Below, in pieces: positions 44,390 through 53,815 of a stretch of 64,000 nucleotides of DNA (the stretch's first letter is position 1; every line of letters starts with the position of its first letter). The position numbers and the translations under genes are program-made. Under the pieces are notes generated by a model. The model was not told the DNA's origin, made no database searches, and saw only the letters and a program-made list of their open reading frames with translations. The stretch is from Nostoc sp. FACHB-892 (GTDB taxonomy: Bacteria > Cyanobacteriota > Cyanobacteriia > Cyanobacteriales > Nostocaceae): NCBI RefSeq assembly GCF_014698795.1, contig NZ_JACJTR010000013.1:62001-126000 (forward strand), given 5' to 3'.

Positions 44390-44660
44390 AGTTTCCCTCG
44401 CTACTAGAACAGTAAGCCAATACATATCCCAGCACTGTATTCCAGATGGCCAAGGAGATGAGAGCGAGAATGAGCAGCGGCCATTCGCTAGGTATCTTTA
44501 AGAGCAGCCCGATGATGATACTCATCGAGCCAAGGGTGTCTGCAACCGAAAGACTATGGAGTTTGAATAATAGCGATCGCTTGCCCAACAAAGGAAAGGT
44601 TCCCCAAAACCAGAAGAAAAGTCCTAAACCTATGCATATATTACTGAAAAAGTCAATCAT
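44382..44660 (-). CDS. mrpG: Mrp antiporter subunit G
   Basis: A 92-residue protein with three membrane segments. The layout GLGLFFWFWGTFPLLGKRSL and KLHSLSVADTLGSMSIIIGL matches MnhG/MrpG, where the standard R.HA.s..DTLG signature appears as KLHSLSVADTLG. It overlaps both neighbours (four bases with mrpF, eight with the MbhD gene). It is needed for assembly of the Mrp complex. Confidence 0.88.
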   Translation of the reverse strand: MIDFFSNICIGLGLFFWFWGTFPLLGKRSLLFKLHSLSVADTLGSMSIIIGLLLKIPSEWPLLILALISLAIWNTVLGYVLAYCSSSEGNYE

Positions 44661-44914
44661 ACTTCATTCATTCGTTTGATTACATGAGCCAGCAACATTA
44701 AGCCAGCATTTCCTACACTTAGGATGATCACCCCGACAACACCAATCATCCAATCATCACGGAAGACGGATACCACCAGGATCATGATTGAACTTTTGGT
44801 GGCAAAACTGGCAAATGCGAGCATTTTTTGCCAAATATCATCATCTTGCCATGCCTCATACATGGGGATGAGCATTGCTAGAATCATTGCAATCAATACC
44901 AGATTCAGGATCAT
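44657..44914 (-). CDS. mrpF: Mrp antiporter subunit F
   Basis: An 85-residue protein with three membrane segments, of the MnhF/MrpF family by size, hydrophobic pattern and position. The visible core is KSSIMILVVSVFRDDWMIGV and VGVIILSVGNAGLMLLAHVI. The ATG at 44914 overlaps the stop of mrpE (ATGA); a TTG at 44938 would add eight residues. Confidence 0.82.
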   Translation of the reverse strand: MILNLVLIAMILAMLIPMYEAWQDDDIWQKMLAFASFATKSSIMILVVSVFRDDWMIGVVGVIILSVGNAGLMLLAHVIKRMNEV

Positions 44915-45300
44915 ACTTTTCTCCTCCGTCGCACCCAATGTACTTCGTACCAGCCTGCTTCGTGGTATTTCAAAACAATAGTCTTTGGTGTAAAGGTAAT
45001 TAGGAAGATATCTAGAAATACAAGCCCTGGTGTACGTCCTGGTTTGGCTCGTTCCATCGTTATCTCTTCGTATTTATGCGGGCGGAGGATGATTTGAAAT
45101 GCCTCCATATACGCCTGCGGAATCGCCACTATAATTTCACCCAGTACACGCAGCCAATCTTTTAATGATTCCCTTGCTGTGCGACCACCCGGCAATAGAA
45201 GTGCGATGCTGATGCCTATGATGATATTCGCCACACTGAAATCGGCAGTGAGCAAAAACCAGATAGTCAGCCGCAATATTAGATTTAAATACCCAACCAT
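44911..45300 (-). CDS. mrpE: Mrp antiporter subunit E
   Basis: A 129-residue MnhE-type protein. The N-terminal half contains membrane helices (LNLILRLTIWFLLTADFSVA, NIIIGISIALLLPG), followed by VLGEIIVAIPQAYMEAFQII and the cytoplasmic strand segment TPGLVFLDIFLITFTPKTIV. It overlaps mrpD by 16 bases and ends in a basic tail RRRRKV. Short for MrpE (usually 150-160), but in family shape. Confidence 0.85.
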   Translation of the reverse strand: MVGYLNLILRLTIWFLLTADFSVANIIIGISIALLLPGGRTARESLKDWLRVLGEIIVAIPQAYMEAFQIILRPHKYEEITMERAKPGRTPGLVFLDIFLITFTPKTIVLKYHEAGWYEVHWVRRRRKV

Positions 45301-46724
45301 GCAAATCCCTTCCAGAACAATAGGATTAAAATCAGACTCATGACACCGATCAAATGGTCAAATTGTTCAAGGACACGCGGCAGCTTGAGTACTGAATGTT
45401 TAAAAATTAGTAAATACGCCAACCATCCAATGCCGATGGTTGCGAGGGGTTTAATGATATTCGCAACGGTGTACGCCTCGTAATACGCAATGTTAGCTAG
45501 GAACAGCCCACCGACTAACAGAATTATGGCTGCCCAGAAACCAGGCTTTACCTCTGCTTTTCCCCCACGCGGCAGAAATATGAATTTGGCAAAGGATATT
45601 GCTGTTCCCAGGGCGGCAATATTCATAGCGATCACTTGCCAAGGCAGCAAATTCTTTGTCGTCAACACTTTCGCGCCAAAGCCAGACAACAAGGGAAAAC
45701 CAGAGATCGAGAAGCTGGCTATAACTAAGGCAATCCAGATTGGGGTAGCGATCGCTTGATGTTGTAGTTCCTTGAAATTGCGACTCGGTAAAGCTCCGGC
45801 AATTAGAAAAAGCGCCGATTTTACCAATCCGTGTGTCAGCGCATAAAAACCACCCACGGACGGCGCAGCGAGGATAAAGCCCAACTGTGAAACCGTGTGA
45901 AATGCCAGCATCCGCTTGGTATCTTTTTCAAAGACTGCATAAAACACTCCCAGAAGCGCCGTCCCAACTCCAAAGGTTCTTACTATCGGATCAACCTCTG
46001 CTACCATCAGCGCACACCGCACTAATGGATAGACACCAGCTTTTACCACAACTCCCGACAGCATCGCCGACACTGGCGTTTCCGATTCGGAGTGAGTCAA
46101 CGGCAACCATAATCCTGATACAAAAATTCCTCCTTTTGTCAAGAGTCCCAAAAAAATCAGGGCAAGGGCTTCTGGAGGTGCTACGCGCAAACCTGCAAAA
46201 CTAAAGGAATGATGCGCCTGATATACCAACACCGCGCCAACCAGATAAAAAAGCATTCCCACGTTGCTGATAAACAGGTAACGTAAGCCAACCCAAATCG
46301 AGCGGTCAGTCCGGGGATAGGCAATCAACAGAAACGCAGCAATACCACTCACCTCTAACGCCACGTATAAACTGATCAAATCCGCACAAGCAAACGCGGC
46401 ATTGATACTGCCATGCAAAATGATCAGTTGTGCGTAAAAAAAAGCTGTTTTATCGCTGTGCCAACAGTAGAGAATGACTGCTGCCGTCACCAGCGCATTA
46501 GTTAAGATAAAGTAGCCGCTTAATTGATCGACTGTTAAAATAACGCCAAAATTATCTAGTAACTGTAGTGTCAGTGGCGATTGAGTGACAAATAGCTGCA
46601 AGGCATATCCTGCAGAAGCCAAAGCTACAAACAGTGCGAGGTATTTGTCAAGTTTGGGGAGTAGATAAATGACGAACCCCAAAAACAACGGTAGTGCAAT
46701 CCATGCGATGGTAATGCTATTCAT
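45285..46724 (-). CDS. mrpD: Mrp antiporter subunit D (NuoL/M/N-like ion-translocating subunit)
   Basis: A 479-residue membrane protein with about 14 helices, homologous to complex I antiporter-like subunits. The helix-5 region LYVALEVSGIAAFLLIAYPR carries the conserved Glu; LLTKGGIFVSGLWLPLTHSE is the family signature with the conserved Lys, near residue 200, and KRMLAFHTVSQLGFILAAPS follows near 275. It should carry Na+/H+ exchange. It is the only such large subunit in the operon. It overlaps mrpC by four bases and mrpE by 16. Confidence 0.92.
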   Translation of the reverse strand: MNSITIAWIALPLFLGFVIYLLPKLDKYLALFVALASAGYALQLFVTQSPLTLQLLDNFGVILTVDQLSGYFILTNALVTAAVILYCWHSDKTAFFYAQLIILHGSINAAFACADLISLYVALEVSGIAAFLLIAYPRTDRSIWVGLRYLFISNVGMLFYLVGAVLVYQAHHSFSFAGLRVAPPEALALIFLGLLTKGGIFVSGLWLPLTHSESETPVSAMLSGVVVKAGVYPLVRCALMVAEVDPIVRTFGVGTALLGVFYAVFEKDTKRMLAFHTVSQLGFILAAPSVGGFYALTHGLVKSALFLIAGALPSRNFKELQHQAIATPIWIALVIASFSISGFPLLSGFGAKVLTTKNLLPWQVIAMNIAALGTAISFAKFIFLPRGGKAEVKPGFWAAIILLVGGLFLANIAYYEAYTVANIIKPLATIGIGWLAYLLIFKHSVLKLPRVLEQFDHLIGVMSLILILLFWKGFAWLGI

Positions 46725-47056
46725 GGCGTGTTATTCTTCTCAATTTCGTTGCTTTCCAAAGTCGGATTATCTCGTGCCAACTTCATAACGCCGACCAGCA
46801 TTAACGCCTGAATCGAAAATCCGATCACAATCGCTGTCAATATAACCGCCTGGGGAACCGGATCGGCGTATCTGATATTTTTGACGTTGGAAATAATTGG
46901 TGTGAATAAGCCATTTCGTGATGCAATCAGCACGTAATAGGCGATAACCCCGGTACTCATGACATCCATAGAGATGATCTTCATAACGAGGTTCTTTTTC
47001 AGGATGATGCCGAAAAATCCGCAAAATATTGTTGCGAATACGCAAGCTTCTAACAC
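46721..47056 (-). CDS. mrpC: Mrp antiporter subunit C (NuoK-like)
   Basis: A 111-residue, three-helix protein similar to NuoK: LEACVFATIFCGFFGIILKK, NLVMKIISMDVMSTGVIAYY, and DPVPQAVILTAIVIGFSIQA. A GTG at 47056 gives the family length. A longer frame reaches an ATG at 47209, but its extra 51 codons are made of repeat DNA (SVLSPLLPAPCPFSSFSIL) and are not believed to be coding. First gene of the overlapping mrp run. Confidence 0.87.
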   Translation of the reverse strand: MLEACVFATIFCGFFGIILKKNLVMKIISMDVMSTGVIAYYVLIASRNGLFTPIISNVKNIRYADPVPQAVILTAIVIGFSIQALMLVGVMKLARDNPTLESNEIEKNNTP

Positions 47057-47267
47057 GGGAATTGCCTGTTGGATAAGGATTGAAAAAGAGGAAAAGGGGC
47101 AGGGAGCAGGTAGCAGGGGGGATAGAACAGAATTAGGATTTGAAATTTCGGCTACGCTCAGTAACCACTTCACCTGTAGCTTGCTTCCCCGCAGGGGTAC
47201 GAGAACCATTAGTAGAGAAGGAGTTATTTCCCCCTGCTCCCTGCTCCCTGCCTCTTCATTTGCGGCA
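47057..47267. repeat. Purine/pyrimidine-rich repeats between antiporter gene and mrpC
   Basis: Two copies of GCAGGGAGCAGG-type purine repeats in opposite orientation (about 47094-47125 and 47229-47260) with a hairpin-forming piece between. No gene is seen. Confidence 0.7.
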
Positions 47268-48683
47268 CTAGCCGATTAAATTAGCTTCCTTTAAAGCTTC
47301 TTTTTCTTCTGGTGATTGTTTGAATGCAAACCGCAATAAAGGCGGTGCTAAGAAGGTTGTCAGAATCACCATAATAACGATCGCAGCTTGCAATGGTTTA
47401 TCAAGGGTACCACTAGCTGCACCAATGGCGGCAAACACTAACCCAACTTCGCCACGGGGAATCATCCCCACACCAACCGCTAACCGATTAATTCCAGGTT
47501 GACCAAAAACCGACCAGCCTGTGACAACTTTACCGATAATTGCGATCGCAATTAAGAAGGTAGCAATAATTAATCCTTCTCGATTTCCTGGAACTAAAGG
47601 ATTAAGAACGCTTAAATCAACTTTCGCGCCAACTGTCACAAAGAAAACTGGTACTAGGATATCAGCAATCGGTTTAACTTGCTCATCTAGCTCTTTGCGT
47701 TTATCGGTTTCATCCAAAACTAAGCCAGCCGCAAATGCGCCTAAGATAGCTTCTAAATGGATGGCACTACCCAGAAAAGCCATGAAGAAGGCAAAAATAA
47801 ATGCTGGGATAATTAAGTTGCCTCGCGTTTGCAATTTATTAGCAATGGCAACAAAACTCTGATTGAAATATTTACCGAGGAGAATTGAGCCTATGAGAAA
47901 AACTGTAGCGCTGACAATCAAATAAATGACGTTGAAAATATCAACCTCACCAGTTTTGGCAAGACTCGCAACTACTGCCAATACAATGATGCCTAAAATG
48001 TCATCAATTACAGCTGCACCGACAATAATTTGACCTTCACGAGATTTTAACTGCCCAATTTCTGACAAAACTTTTGAGGTAATCCCAATACTCGTAGCAG
48101 TGAGCGCTGCACCTGCAAAAATCGCTGGAATTACTGGCGCATGAAACAATAATATTAATCCTGCCGTACCAGCTGCAAAAGGAACAGCTACCCCAACACA
48201 AGCAACAATTGTTGCTTGATAACCAACTTTCTGTAATTCTTTTAAGTCTGATTCTAGACCAATTTCAAATAACAGAATTATCACACCTAGTTCGGCAAGC
48301 ACAGAAACAACTTCGCTCTGGCTTTGAAAGATTGATGTGACTGCATCAGGACTGAGGTTGTTAATGAATTGCAGGATAGTCATGATAATGGAGTCGCTAC
48401 CAGCTGCTCCACTGTCAGGAAACACTACCAAATGGAGAGCAGAAGCACCCACAAGCACCCCACCAACTAATTCTCCTAATACAGGGGGCAAGTCCATCAT
48501 TCTAAATAATTCGCCACCAATTTTACTAGCCAGATAAATTACTACTAAACTTAGCAATACTCCAGTCAGCACAATAGGAGCATATTCTGCCTCGTTAGTT
48601 GTTGCTAGTAAAGGAGACTGTAAACCTGCGGTGAGGAAATTTAACCCGGTAAATGAATTAACTATTGGTTCTGAAAAAATCAT
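47268..48683 (-). CDS. Cation:proton antiporter, CPA2 family (NapA/NhaS-like)
   Basis: A 471-residue protein with 12-13 membrane segments of the CPA2 (KefB/NapA) family. It contains LGELVGGVLVGASALHLVVF, ALTATSIGITSKVLSEIGQL and AAVIDDILGIIVLAVVAS with the conserved ion-binding Asp pair (IDD) near residue 225, and MIPRGEVGLVFAAIGAASG near 418. The DD pair points to an electrogenic Na+/H+ exchanger, as in cyanobacterial NhaS3-like proteins, rather than a K+ channel. No TrkA domain is attached. It lies between bicA and the mrp operon on the same strand. Confidence 0.92.
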   Translation of the reverse strand: MIFSEPIVNSFTGLNFLTAGLQSPLLATTNEAEYAPIVLTGVLLSLVVIYLASKIGGELFRMMDLPPVLGELVGGVLVGASALHLVVFPDSGAAGSDSIIMTILQFINNLSPDAVTSIFQSQSEVVSVLAELGVIILLFEIGLESDLKELQKVGYQATIVACVGVAVPFAAGTAGLILLFHAPVIPAIFAGAALTATSIGITSKVLSEIGQLKSREGQIIVGAAVIDDILGIIVLAVVASLAKTGEVDIFNVIYLIVSATVFLIGSILLGKYFNQSFVAIANKLQTRGNLIIPAFIFAFFMAFLGSAIHLEAILGAFAAGLVLDETDKRKELDEQVKPIADILVPVFFVTVGAKVDLSVLNPLVPGNREGLIIATFLIAIAIIGKVVTGWSVFGQPGINRLAVGVGMIPRGEVGLVFAAIGAASGTLDKPLQAAIVIMVILTTFLAPPLLRFAFKQSPEEKEALKEANLIG

Positions 48684-48765
48684 GTTTTTGCTTGTGTTTC
48701 TGATTCATTTTGGAGCCAATTAAAAAATGTAATTCGTAATTCATAATACAATTACGAATTACAAA

Positions 48766-50466
48766 TTACGAATAGGTGTCAGTGTAGTTACTAACGCCAG
48801 AAGTATTAGCAGAACTTGCATAAGGATTAACTAAAGCAACGGCTTGTTTAAGTGCATCTACACGATCTACAAACATATAATGCTCTGGTACAAACCTGGA
48901 AATGCCAAACTTGTCTAAACGCTTTTTGACTTTGCTAGTTGCACCAACAACTAACACATGACGACCTTGTTCACTAGCATCTTTGATAGCGTTTTCAATT
49001 GCCAAAGAAGCAGTCACACCCAACATTGGTACATCGGTCAAATCCATAATCAACACATCAGAGTCTGCCATTGCTGAATGTTCACGAGCGATCGCTTTGG
49101 AAACTCCAAAAATCATTGGCCCACTCAGGTAAAATAGCAGGATACGTCCATTGCCGAGATCAAGCCATTTTTTCTCTTCGTCATTCAAGACAATTGCATC
49201 ATCAGTATCGCTAATTGTCTTCACTTCCTGAGCTTGTAATTCTGACAGGCGATTGATAGTTAAGATATTAGCAATGAACACTCCCACGCCAACAGCAACA
49301 ATTAAGTCAACAAATACGGTTAAGAATAATACACCGTACATGATGATTGTGCCTTTCAGGGACACCTTATGAGCGCGTTTTAGGAAGCTCCAGTCAAGAA
49401 TGTCAATCCCCACTTTCAGAGCAATACCAGCCAATACCGCCATTGGGATAGGTTGAGTGACACGCGCAGCCCACAAAACTACAATTAACAAAATTAACGC
49501 GCGAGTTAAACCAGATACAGCTGTACTAGCACCAGTTTGGATATTGACTACTGTTCCCATCGTTGCACCAGCACCAGGTAGCCCACCACACAAACCAGAT
49601 ACTAGATTACCAATACCTTGACCAATCAATTCTTTGTCAGATTTGTGTTCAGTACGAGTCAAACTATCTGCAATTACTGCTGTCAATAAAGTATCAATAC
49701 AACCCAACATCCCCAACATTGCTCCATCAACAATCATCACTGTGATTTGGGATGCAGTAAAGGTAGGGATTTGTAATGTGGGCAGTCCTATGGGAATTTC
49801 ACCGATTCGTCTAATATCTACACCGCCGAAGATGGTTAGAGAAACTATAGTTCCGACAATTAAGGCGACGAGTTGCGGGGGAACAATGCGCTTGATTTTG
49901 GATGGCATGAAGAAAATAATTGCCAGCGTTAGCAAGCCCAAAGCTGTTTCGGCAGGATTAATCTGAGTTAATAACTGAGGCAGATTTTGCACCATCCCCA
50001 GTACGCCACCTTTAGGATTTGGCTGTCCGACAAAAGGAGCAATCTGCAAAATAATCAGGATTACCCCAATCCCAGACATAAAGCCAGAAATCACGCTGTA
50101 AGGCATGAGGGTAATGTATTTACCCAACTTAAATATCCCAAAAAAGATTTGAAATATTCCCGCTAGCATGACTACGGTAAATGCCATTGCCAAGCCGTTT
50201 TCGGGGTTAGCTGCGGTCATAGAACCGACAATCGCAGTCATGACTACGGTCATTGGCCCAGTTGGCTCAGAAATGAGGGTTGGTGTCCCACCAAATAAGG
50301 CCGCGAAAAAGCCGACACAAACTGCACCATAAAGGCCAGCTACAGGCCCAGCACCGGAAGCAACACCGAATGCCAACGCTAGAGGTAACGAAACGATCGC
50401 AGCAGTTACACCACCGAATATATCCCCTCGTAAGTTTCTAAAATGGATCGTATTAGTTAATGACAT
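48766..50466 (-). CDS. bicA: Sodium-dependent bicarbonate transporter BicA (SulP family)
   Basis: A 566-residue SulP transporter with 14 membrane segments and a C-terminal STAS domain (about 430-545). The opening GDIFGGVTAAIVSLPLALAF and GVASGAGPVAGLYGAV, GGTPTLISEPTGPMTVVMTA near residue 60, and GLCGGLPGAGATMGTVVNIQ near 290 match cyanobacterial BicA, the low-affinity, high-flux Na+/HCO3- symporter of the plasma membrane. The STAS part reads LIMDLTDVPMLGVTASLAIE. Downstream Na+/H+ antiporter genes on the same strand support Na+ coupling. Some SulP members carry sulfate; BicA is favoured by overall pattern. Confidence 0.88.
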   Translation of the reverse strand: MSLTNTIHFRNLRGDIFGGVTAAIVSLPLALAFGVASGAGPVAGLYGAVCVGFFAALFGGTPTLISEPTGPMTVVMTAIVGSMTAANPENGLAMAFTVVMLAGIFQIFFGIFKLGKYITLMPYSVISGFMSGIGVILIILQIAPFVGQPNPKGGVLGMVQNLPQLLTQINPAETALGLLTLAIIFFMPSKIKRIVPPQLVALIVGTIVSLTIFGGVDIRRIGEIPIGLPTLQIPTFTASQITVMIVDGAMLGMLGCIDTLLTAVIADSLTRTEHKSDKELIGQGIGNLVSGLCGGLPGAGATMGTVVNIQTGASTAVSGLTRALILLIVVLWAARVTQPIPMAVLAGIALKVGIDILDWSFLKRAHKVSLKGTIIMYGVLFLTVFVDLIVAVGVGVFIANILTINRLSELQAQEVKTISDTDDAIVLNDEEKKWLDLGNGRILLFYLSGPMIFGVSKAIAREHSAMADSDVLIMDLTDVPMLGVTASLAIENAIKDASEQGRHVLVVGATSKVKKRLDKFGISRFVPEHYMFVDRVDALKQAVALVNPYASSANTSGVSNYTDTYS

Positions 50467-51493
50467 ACTGGGGTTTTGGTTACAAAAACAGCAAAATAAA
50501 TTTTGAGTTGTAAAAATCGCCAGCTACTTTGAGTAAGTTTCATGTTTTATTGCCATGAAAATTAGGCAAAGAAAAGTTTAATGCTTTGCAAAGCAGCAGG
50601 CTATAGTACCCTTCTACCTGGTCAGTCGCTGAATACGAATTTCCACTAGAAAAGGCTTAGGCCAAAGATGGTTCAAAAATTGGACTGAAAAAACTTACAG
50701 AAATTGCAAGTTTTATTGATTGCCAAATTTAATCGGATGAAGAATAGTTTACAGCTGTATATGTCAATGTTGTTGATTCACAACCCTCAATATTAAATAA
50801 ATATTAAATTACTTTCATAGATAAAAGGCTATGCTTGTTGACTAATCTTTAATTGCACTAATTAATACAATATGTAAAGTTTATATTAATTATTATTGCA
50901 AAAGTTTTTTGACTAAAAAATCAAACATAGAGCAAATGACTTCAGGTATGGGGATACGTTGATTTGCACTTTTAAGGGAACTCCAAAAAATAAATTATCC
51001 AATTTTTGGACTTCACTACGACTTTCCCTCCCCCTGCCCCTGCCTCTATAGCGATGGTATATTTTTTATTTGGAAGTCCCTAAGCACTCTCAATATAGCG
51101 ATTCTCAATTGCGTGAAATACAGACCTAACCACCAACCTTTTAAGAGCGAGCGTTGGGGAGTAAGGCTCAAAGAATAGTTGAATAGTTGGTTTGAATGTG
51201 TAGAGTGTTTTTGCCAGAACCGTTTATTGAAAGTTCATTCGTCGACTTCTTGAGAATCATTAGCATAACGGTATAAAGAGTATCAAAACTGGTGCAAATA
51301 TCGCAGTTTTGATAGACCCTATTAAAACCCTTAAAATAATTTCCCTGTGGATCAGCTTTGTAGAGACGTTGCATTACAACATCTCTACACAGTAGTAAGT
51401 TCCGCCAATAACCTTAACTAAGCGGTAAGGAACAAGAGTTTCTGAGAGTTCTTGCCTAAATCATGGCAAAGTTTAAGGAAATTTAGCGTGATT
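50467..51493. other. About 1 kb intergenic region between rpaA and bicA
   Basis: No gene with coding character is seen; minus-strand open frame 51168-51374 is not convincing. The part next to bicA (about 50470-50900) is AT-rich and should hold its promoter. A pyrimidine-rich repeat is at about 51027-51045 and a dispersed hairpin repeat at 51359-51389. Space exists for an unseen small RNA. Confidence 0.6.
51359..51389. repeat. Hairpin repeat with 13-bp stem
   Basis: TGTAGAGACGTTG (51359-51371) pairs with CAACATCTCTACA (51377-51389), 12 Watson-Crick pairs and one G-U around a five-base loop. This GTAGAGAYGTTGC form is a common dispersed element of Nostoc genomes. Confidence 0.75.
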
Positions 51494-52237
51494 TCATTCA
51501 ACCAGTGTTGTGGACACTCCCTCACTTGCTGGAGGTATACCGGGTAACTCAAGACAATATCCAGCACCATATACTGTCTTAATATAGCGGGGATGGCGAG
51601 GATCTGGTTCTAGCTTGGTTCTCAAGTGGCGAATATGCACTCGAATGGTTTCAATGTCGTCATCAGGATCGTAGCCCCAAACTTCTCTGAGGATTTCGCT
51701 AGGAGAAACTGTTTGACCGTGGCGTTGTAATAAGCAGTGAAGTAACTCAAATTCTAAGTGAGTCAATTTCACCGTCTCATTGAACCATATTGCCTCAAAT
51801 CTTTCGGGAACGAGGGTGAGTGAGCCATAGTTAAGAATTTCACTATGCTTTGCTGCTTGGGGAATGCGGTCAGTACGTCGCAAAAGTGCCCGCACCCGTG
51901 CCAGCAGTTCTTCAACTTCAAAAGGTTTGGTGAGGTAGTCATCTGCGCCAGCATTGAAGCCTTCCACCTTGTCCTGAGTTTGGCTCAAAGCCGTCAACAT
52001 TAACACAGGAATCTCAGAGGTGCGCTCGTCGCGGCGCAGGCGTTGGCAAACGGTAAACCCATCTACTCTAGGCAACATTAAATCGAGCATGATCAAGTCT
52101 GGTTGAAGCTGGAGGGCCAGCGCTTGACCTTTGATGCCGTCTTCAGCCTGACTAACATCGTAGCCAGCCATTTCTAAGTTGACGGCAACTAGTTCTGAAA
52201 TCGCTGGGTCATCGTCTATGACAAGAATCCTCGGCAT
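51494..52237 (-). CDS. rpaA: OmpR-family response regulator RpaA
   Basis: A 247-residue two-domain regulator. Receiver: acidic pair in LVIDDDPAISELVAVNLEMA, phospho-acceptor Asp in LIMLDLMLPRVDGF (near residue 53), Lys in DDYLTKPFEVEEL. Winged-helix DNA-binding domain about 140-235 (LTHLEFELLHCLLQRHGQTV, ETIRVHIRHLRTKLE, YIKTVYGAGYCLELPG). The whole sequence, including DGIKGQALALQLQPDLI and FNAGADDYLTK, matches cyanobacterial RpaA, the circadian output regulator phosphorylated by SasA and also linked to phycobilisome-PSI association. No kinase gene adjoins. Confidence 0.9.
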   Translation of the reverse strand: MPRILVIDDDPAISELVAVNLEMAGYDVSQAEDGIKGQALALQLQPDLIMLDLMLPRVDGFTVCQRLRRDERTSEIPVLMLTALSQTQDKVEGFNAGADDYLTKPFEVEELLARVRALLRRTDRIPQAAKHSEILNYGSLTLVPERFEAIWFNETVKLTHLEFELLHCLLQRHGQTVSPSEILREVWGYDPDDDIETIRVHIRHLRTKLEPDPRHPRYIKTVYGAGYCLELPGIPPASEGVSTTLVE

Positions 52238-52393
52238 TCTTAAAAATTATTACTACTTATTAAGGATAAATAACAACCTTTGATAGATACAAAGATTTTT
52301 GAATCAATGATGAAAAAGGTTTTAAATCTTACATAAATATTAAGATTAAATGACTGTGAAATCAAGACTCAACTACACGAAATCTTATAGTCT

Positions 52394-53458
52394 ATGATGT
52401 GTTATACTCCCCCCTACAATCCGTCTTGGTTTTTACAAAACGGTGTGATCATGACTGTATACACCGCTTTGTGGGGAAAACGTTACTGGGAAAGTACTAC
52501 TTTATTACCAGAACCGTCTTATCACGAAAAAATCTTCATTGGTGGCCAAGGTGTGCCAATATTTGGCTTGGTTGCCATCCCGGAAAATGCTCACAGCACG
52601 ATTATCGGCACTTATGGCATTACTGGAGAGTTAGAGACGGAATGGTTTTTGAGGGTGCTAGGACGTAAAGCCTACGCTCAAGGATATGCTGTGGTGTTAT
52701 TTGATTGGCGGGCCCACGGCAAAACGGCCGAATTGTCGCCGACTCTAACTTCTGATGGTTTGTATGAGGGGGAAGATTTTGTTCGCATCGCCGCCGCAGC
52801 TAAGGCAATGGGATGTCCCGGTAAATTTTGGTTTACAGGGTATTCTTTAGGAGGACAATTGGCGCTATGGGCGGTGAAGGTGGCTGGTGAGGTGATTGGG
52901 GAGTATGAAGATTTAGGACTAGAAAATAGCGATATTGGCGGTGGTATGGTGATTTGTCCTAGTTTGGATTCGGAGCGATCGCTATCTTATCTAGTTACAA
53001 AACCCTTCGGCAGATATTTGGAAGCGGGGATTGCCCAGAATTTAAAAAAACTGGCATGGCGAATTCATGATGCTCATCCGGGAAGTATTGACCCAGCAGC
53101 GATTGAACGGGCGAACAGTATTTGGGGTTTTGATAATGAACTGGTGATTAATCGGCTGGGTTTTCCTTCTGTGGAAGCATATTACCAAGCGAGTAGTGCT
53201 TTACAAATATTGCCGCAAATCTCAAAACCGACTTTGATTTTGTATGCTGCTGATGACCCACTTTTTGACCCAGCTATCATACCGGAATTAGAAGAAGCCT
53301 GCGATCGCAATTCCGCAATAGATTTATTACTCACTCAGTACGGCGGTCATGTTGGCTATTTGAGCAGTAAAAACTGCCAACGCCAAGTACAAGATTCTGA
53401 TCCTTGGTGGGCATGGAATCGGGTTTTACAATGGTTGGAGGAAAAGCGAATAGGGTAG
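52394..53458 (+). CDS. Alpha/beta hydrolase
   Basis: A 354-residue serine hydrolase of the YheT-like kind. The nucleophile elbow is FTGYSLGGQLALWA near residues 153-166, the acid is in LYAADDPLFDP near 295, the His in QYGGHVGYL near 320. HSTIIGTYGITGELETEW and VVLFDWRAHGKTAELSPTL lead the core. Substrate unknown; an esterase or lipid hydrolase. An internal ATG at 52451 would shorten it by 19 residues. It is divergent from rpaA. Confidence 0.88.
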   Translation: MMCYTPPYNPSWFLQNGVIMTVYTALWGKRYWESTTLLPEPSYHEKIFIGGQGVPIFGLVAIPENAHSTIIGTYGITGELETEWFLRVLGRKAYAQGYAVVLFDWRAHGKTAELSPTLTSDGLYEGEDFVRIAAAAKAMGCPGKFWFTGYSLGGQLALWAVKVAGEVIGEYEDLGLENSDIGGGMVICPSLDSERSLSYLVTKPFGRYLEAGIAQNLKKLAWRIHDAHPGSIDPAAIERANSIWGFDNELVINRLGFPSVEAYYQASSALQILPQISKPTLILYAADDPLFDPAIIPELEEACDRNSAIDLLLTQYGGHVGYLSSKNCQRQVQDSDPWWAWNRVLQWLEEKRIG

Positions 53459-53603
53459 TAGGCGAAACAATATTCAAGTTGCGAAAATACTCGACGGATG
53501 CAGTCGTATTGTTTGGAAGCCTAAAAAAGTCAACAGATTAGCTTGTTTTCACTACTTGTCTAAATAAAATATTGCAATACAGAGGATGGCATTGCCTGAG
53601 AAA

Positions 53604-53771
53604 TTACCACAATATTATTGGTAAACCAGCAATAACAGAAGCAACACCTGTCCAGAGAGTAAAGCGTTCAACATCTACTTCATCTAAAGCAACGCTCATT
53701 TCCTTAATTGCTAATAGCAGCGCTGTCAGTAGCAGCACAAAGAAGGCAAGGTACTCCAAATTAATAATCAT
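53604..53771 (-). CDS. Small two-span membrane protein
   Basis: A 55-residue open frame. Hydrophobic stretches LEYLAFFVLLLTALLLAI (residues 5-22) and TLWTGVASVIAGLPIILW (38-55) flank a charged loop KEMSVALDEVDVERF. The pattern, a helical hairpin with an acidic loop, is protein-like and unlikely by chance. No family recognised. An overlapping plus-strand frame (53572-53802) is taken as its shadow. Confidence 0.5.
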   Translation of the reverse strand: MIINLEYLAFFVLLLTALLLAIKEMSVALDEVDVERFTLWTGVASVIAGLPIILW

Positions 53772-53815
53772 TCATTACTCACTATGTTTTGCAAAAAAGT
53801 AGTTCTAATAGATTT

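Noticed and set aside
47057..47209. N-terminal extension of MrpC
   Set aside because: The extra codons come from a purine/pyrimidine repeat; family length fits the GTG at 47056.
51168..51374. 68-residue minus-strand gene in the rpaA-bicA gap
   Set aside because: It begins inside a dispersed hairpin repeat and has no domain pattern or ribosome-binding site.
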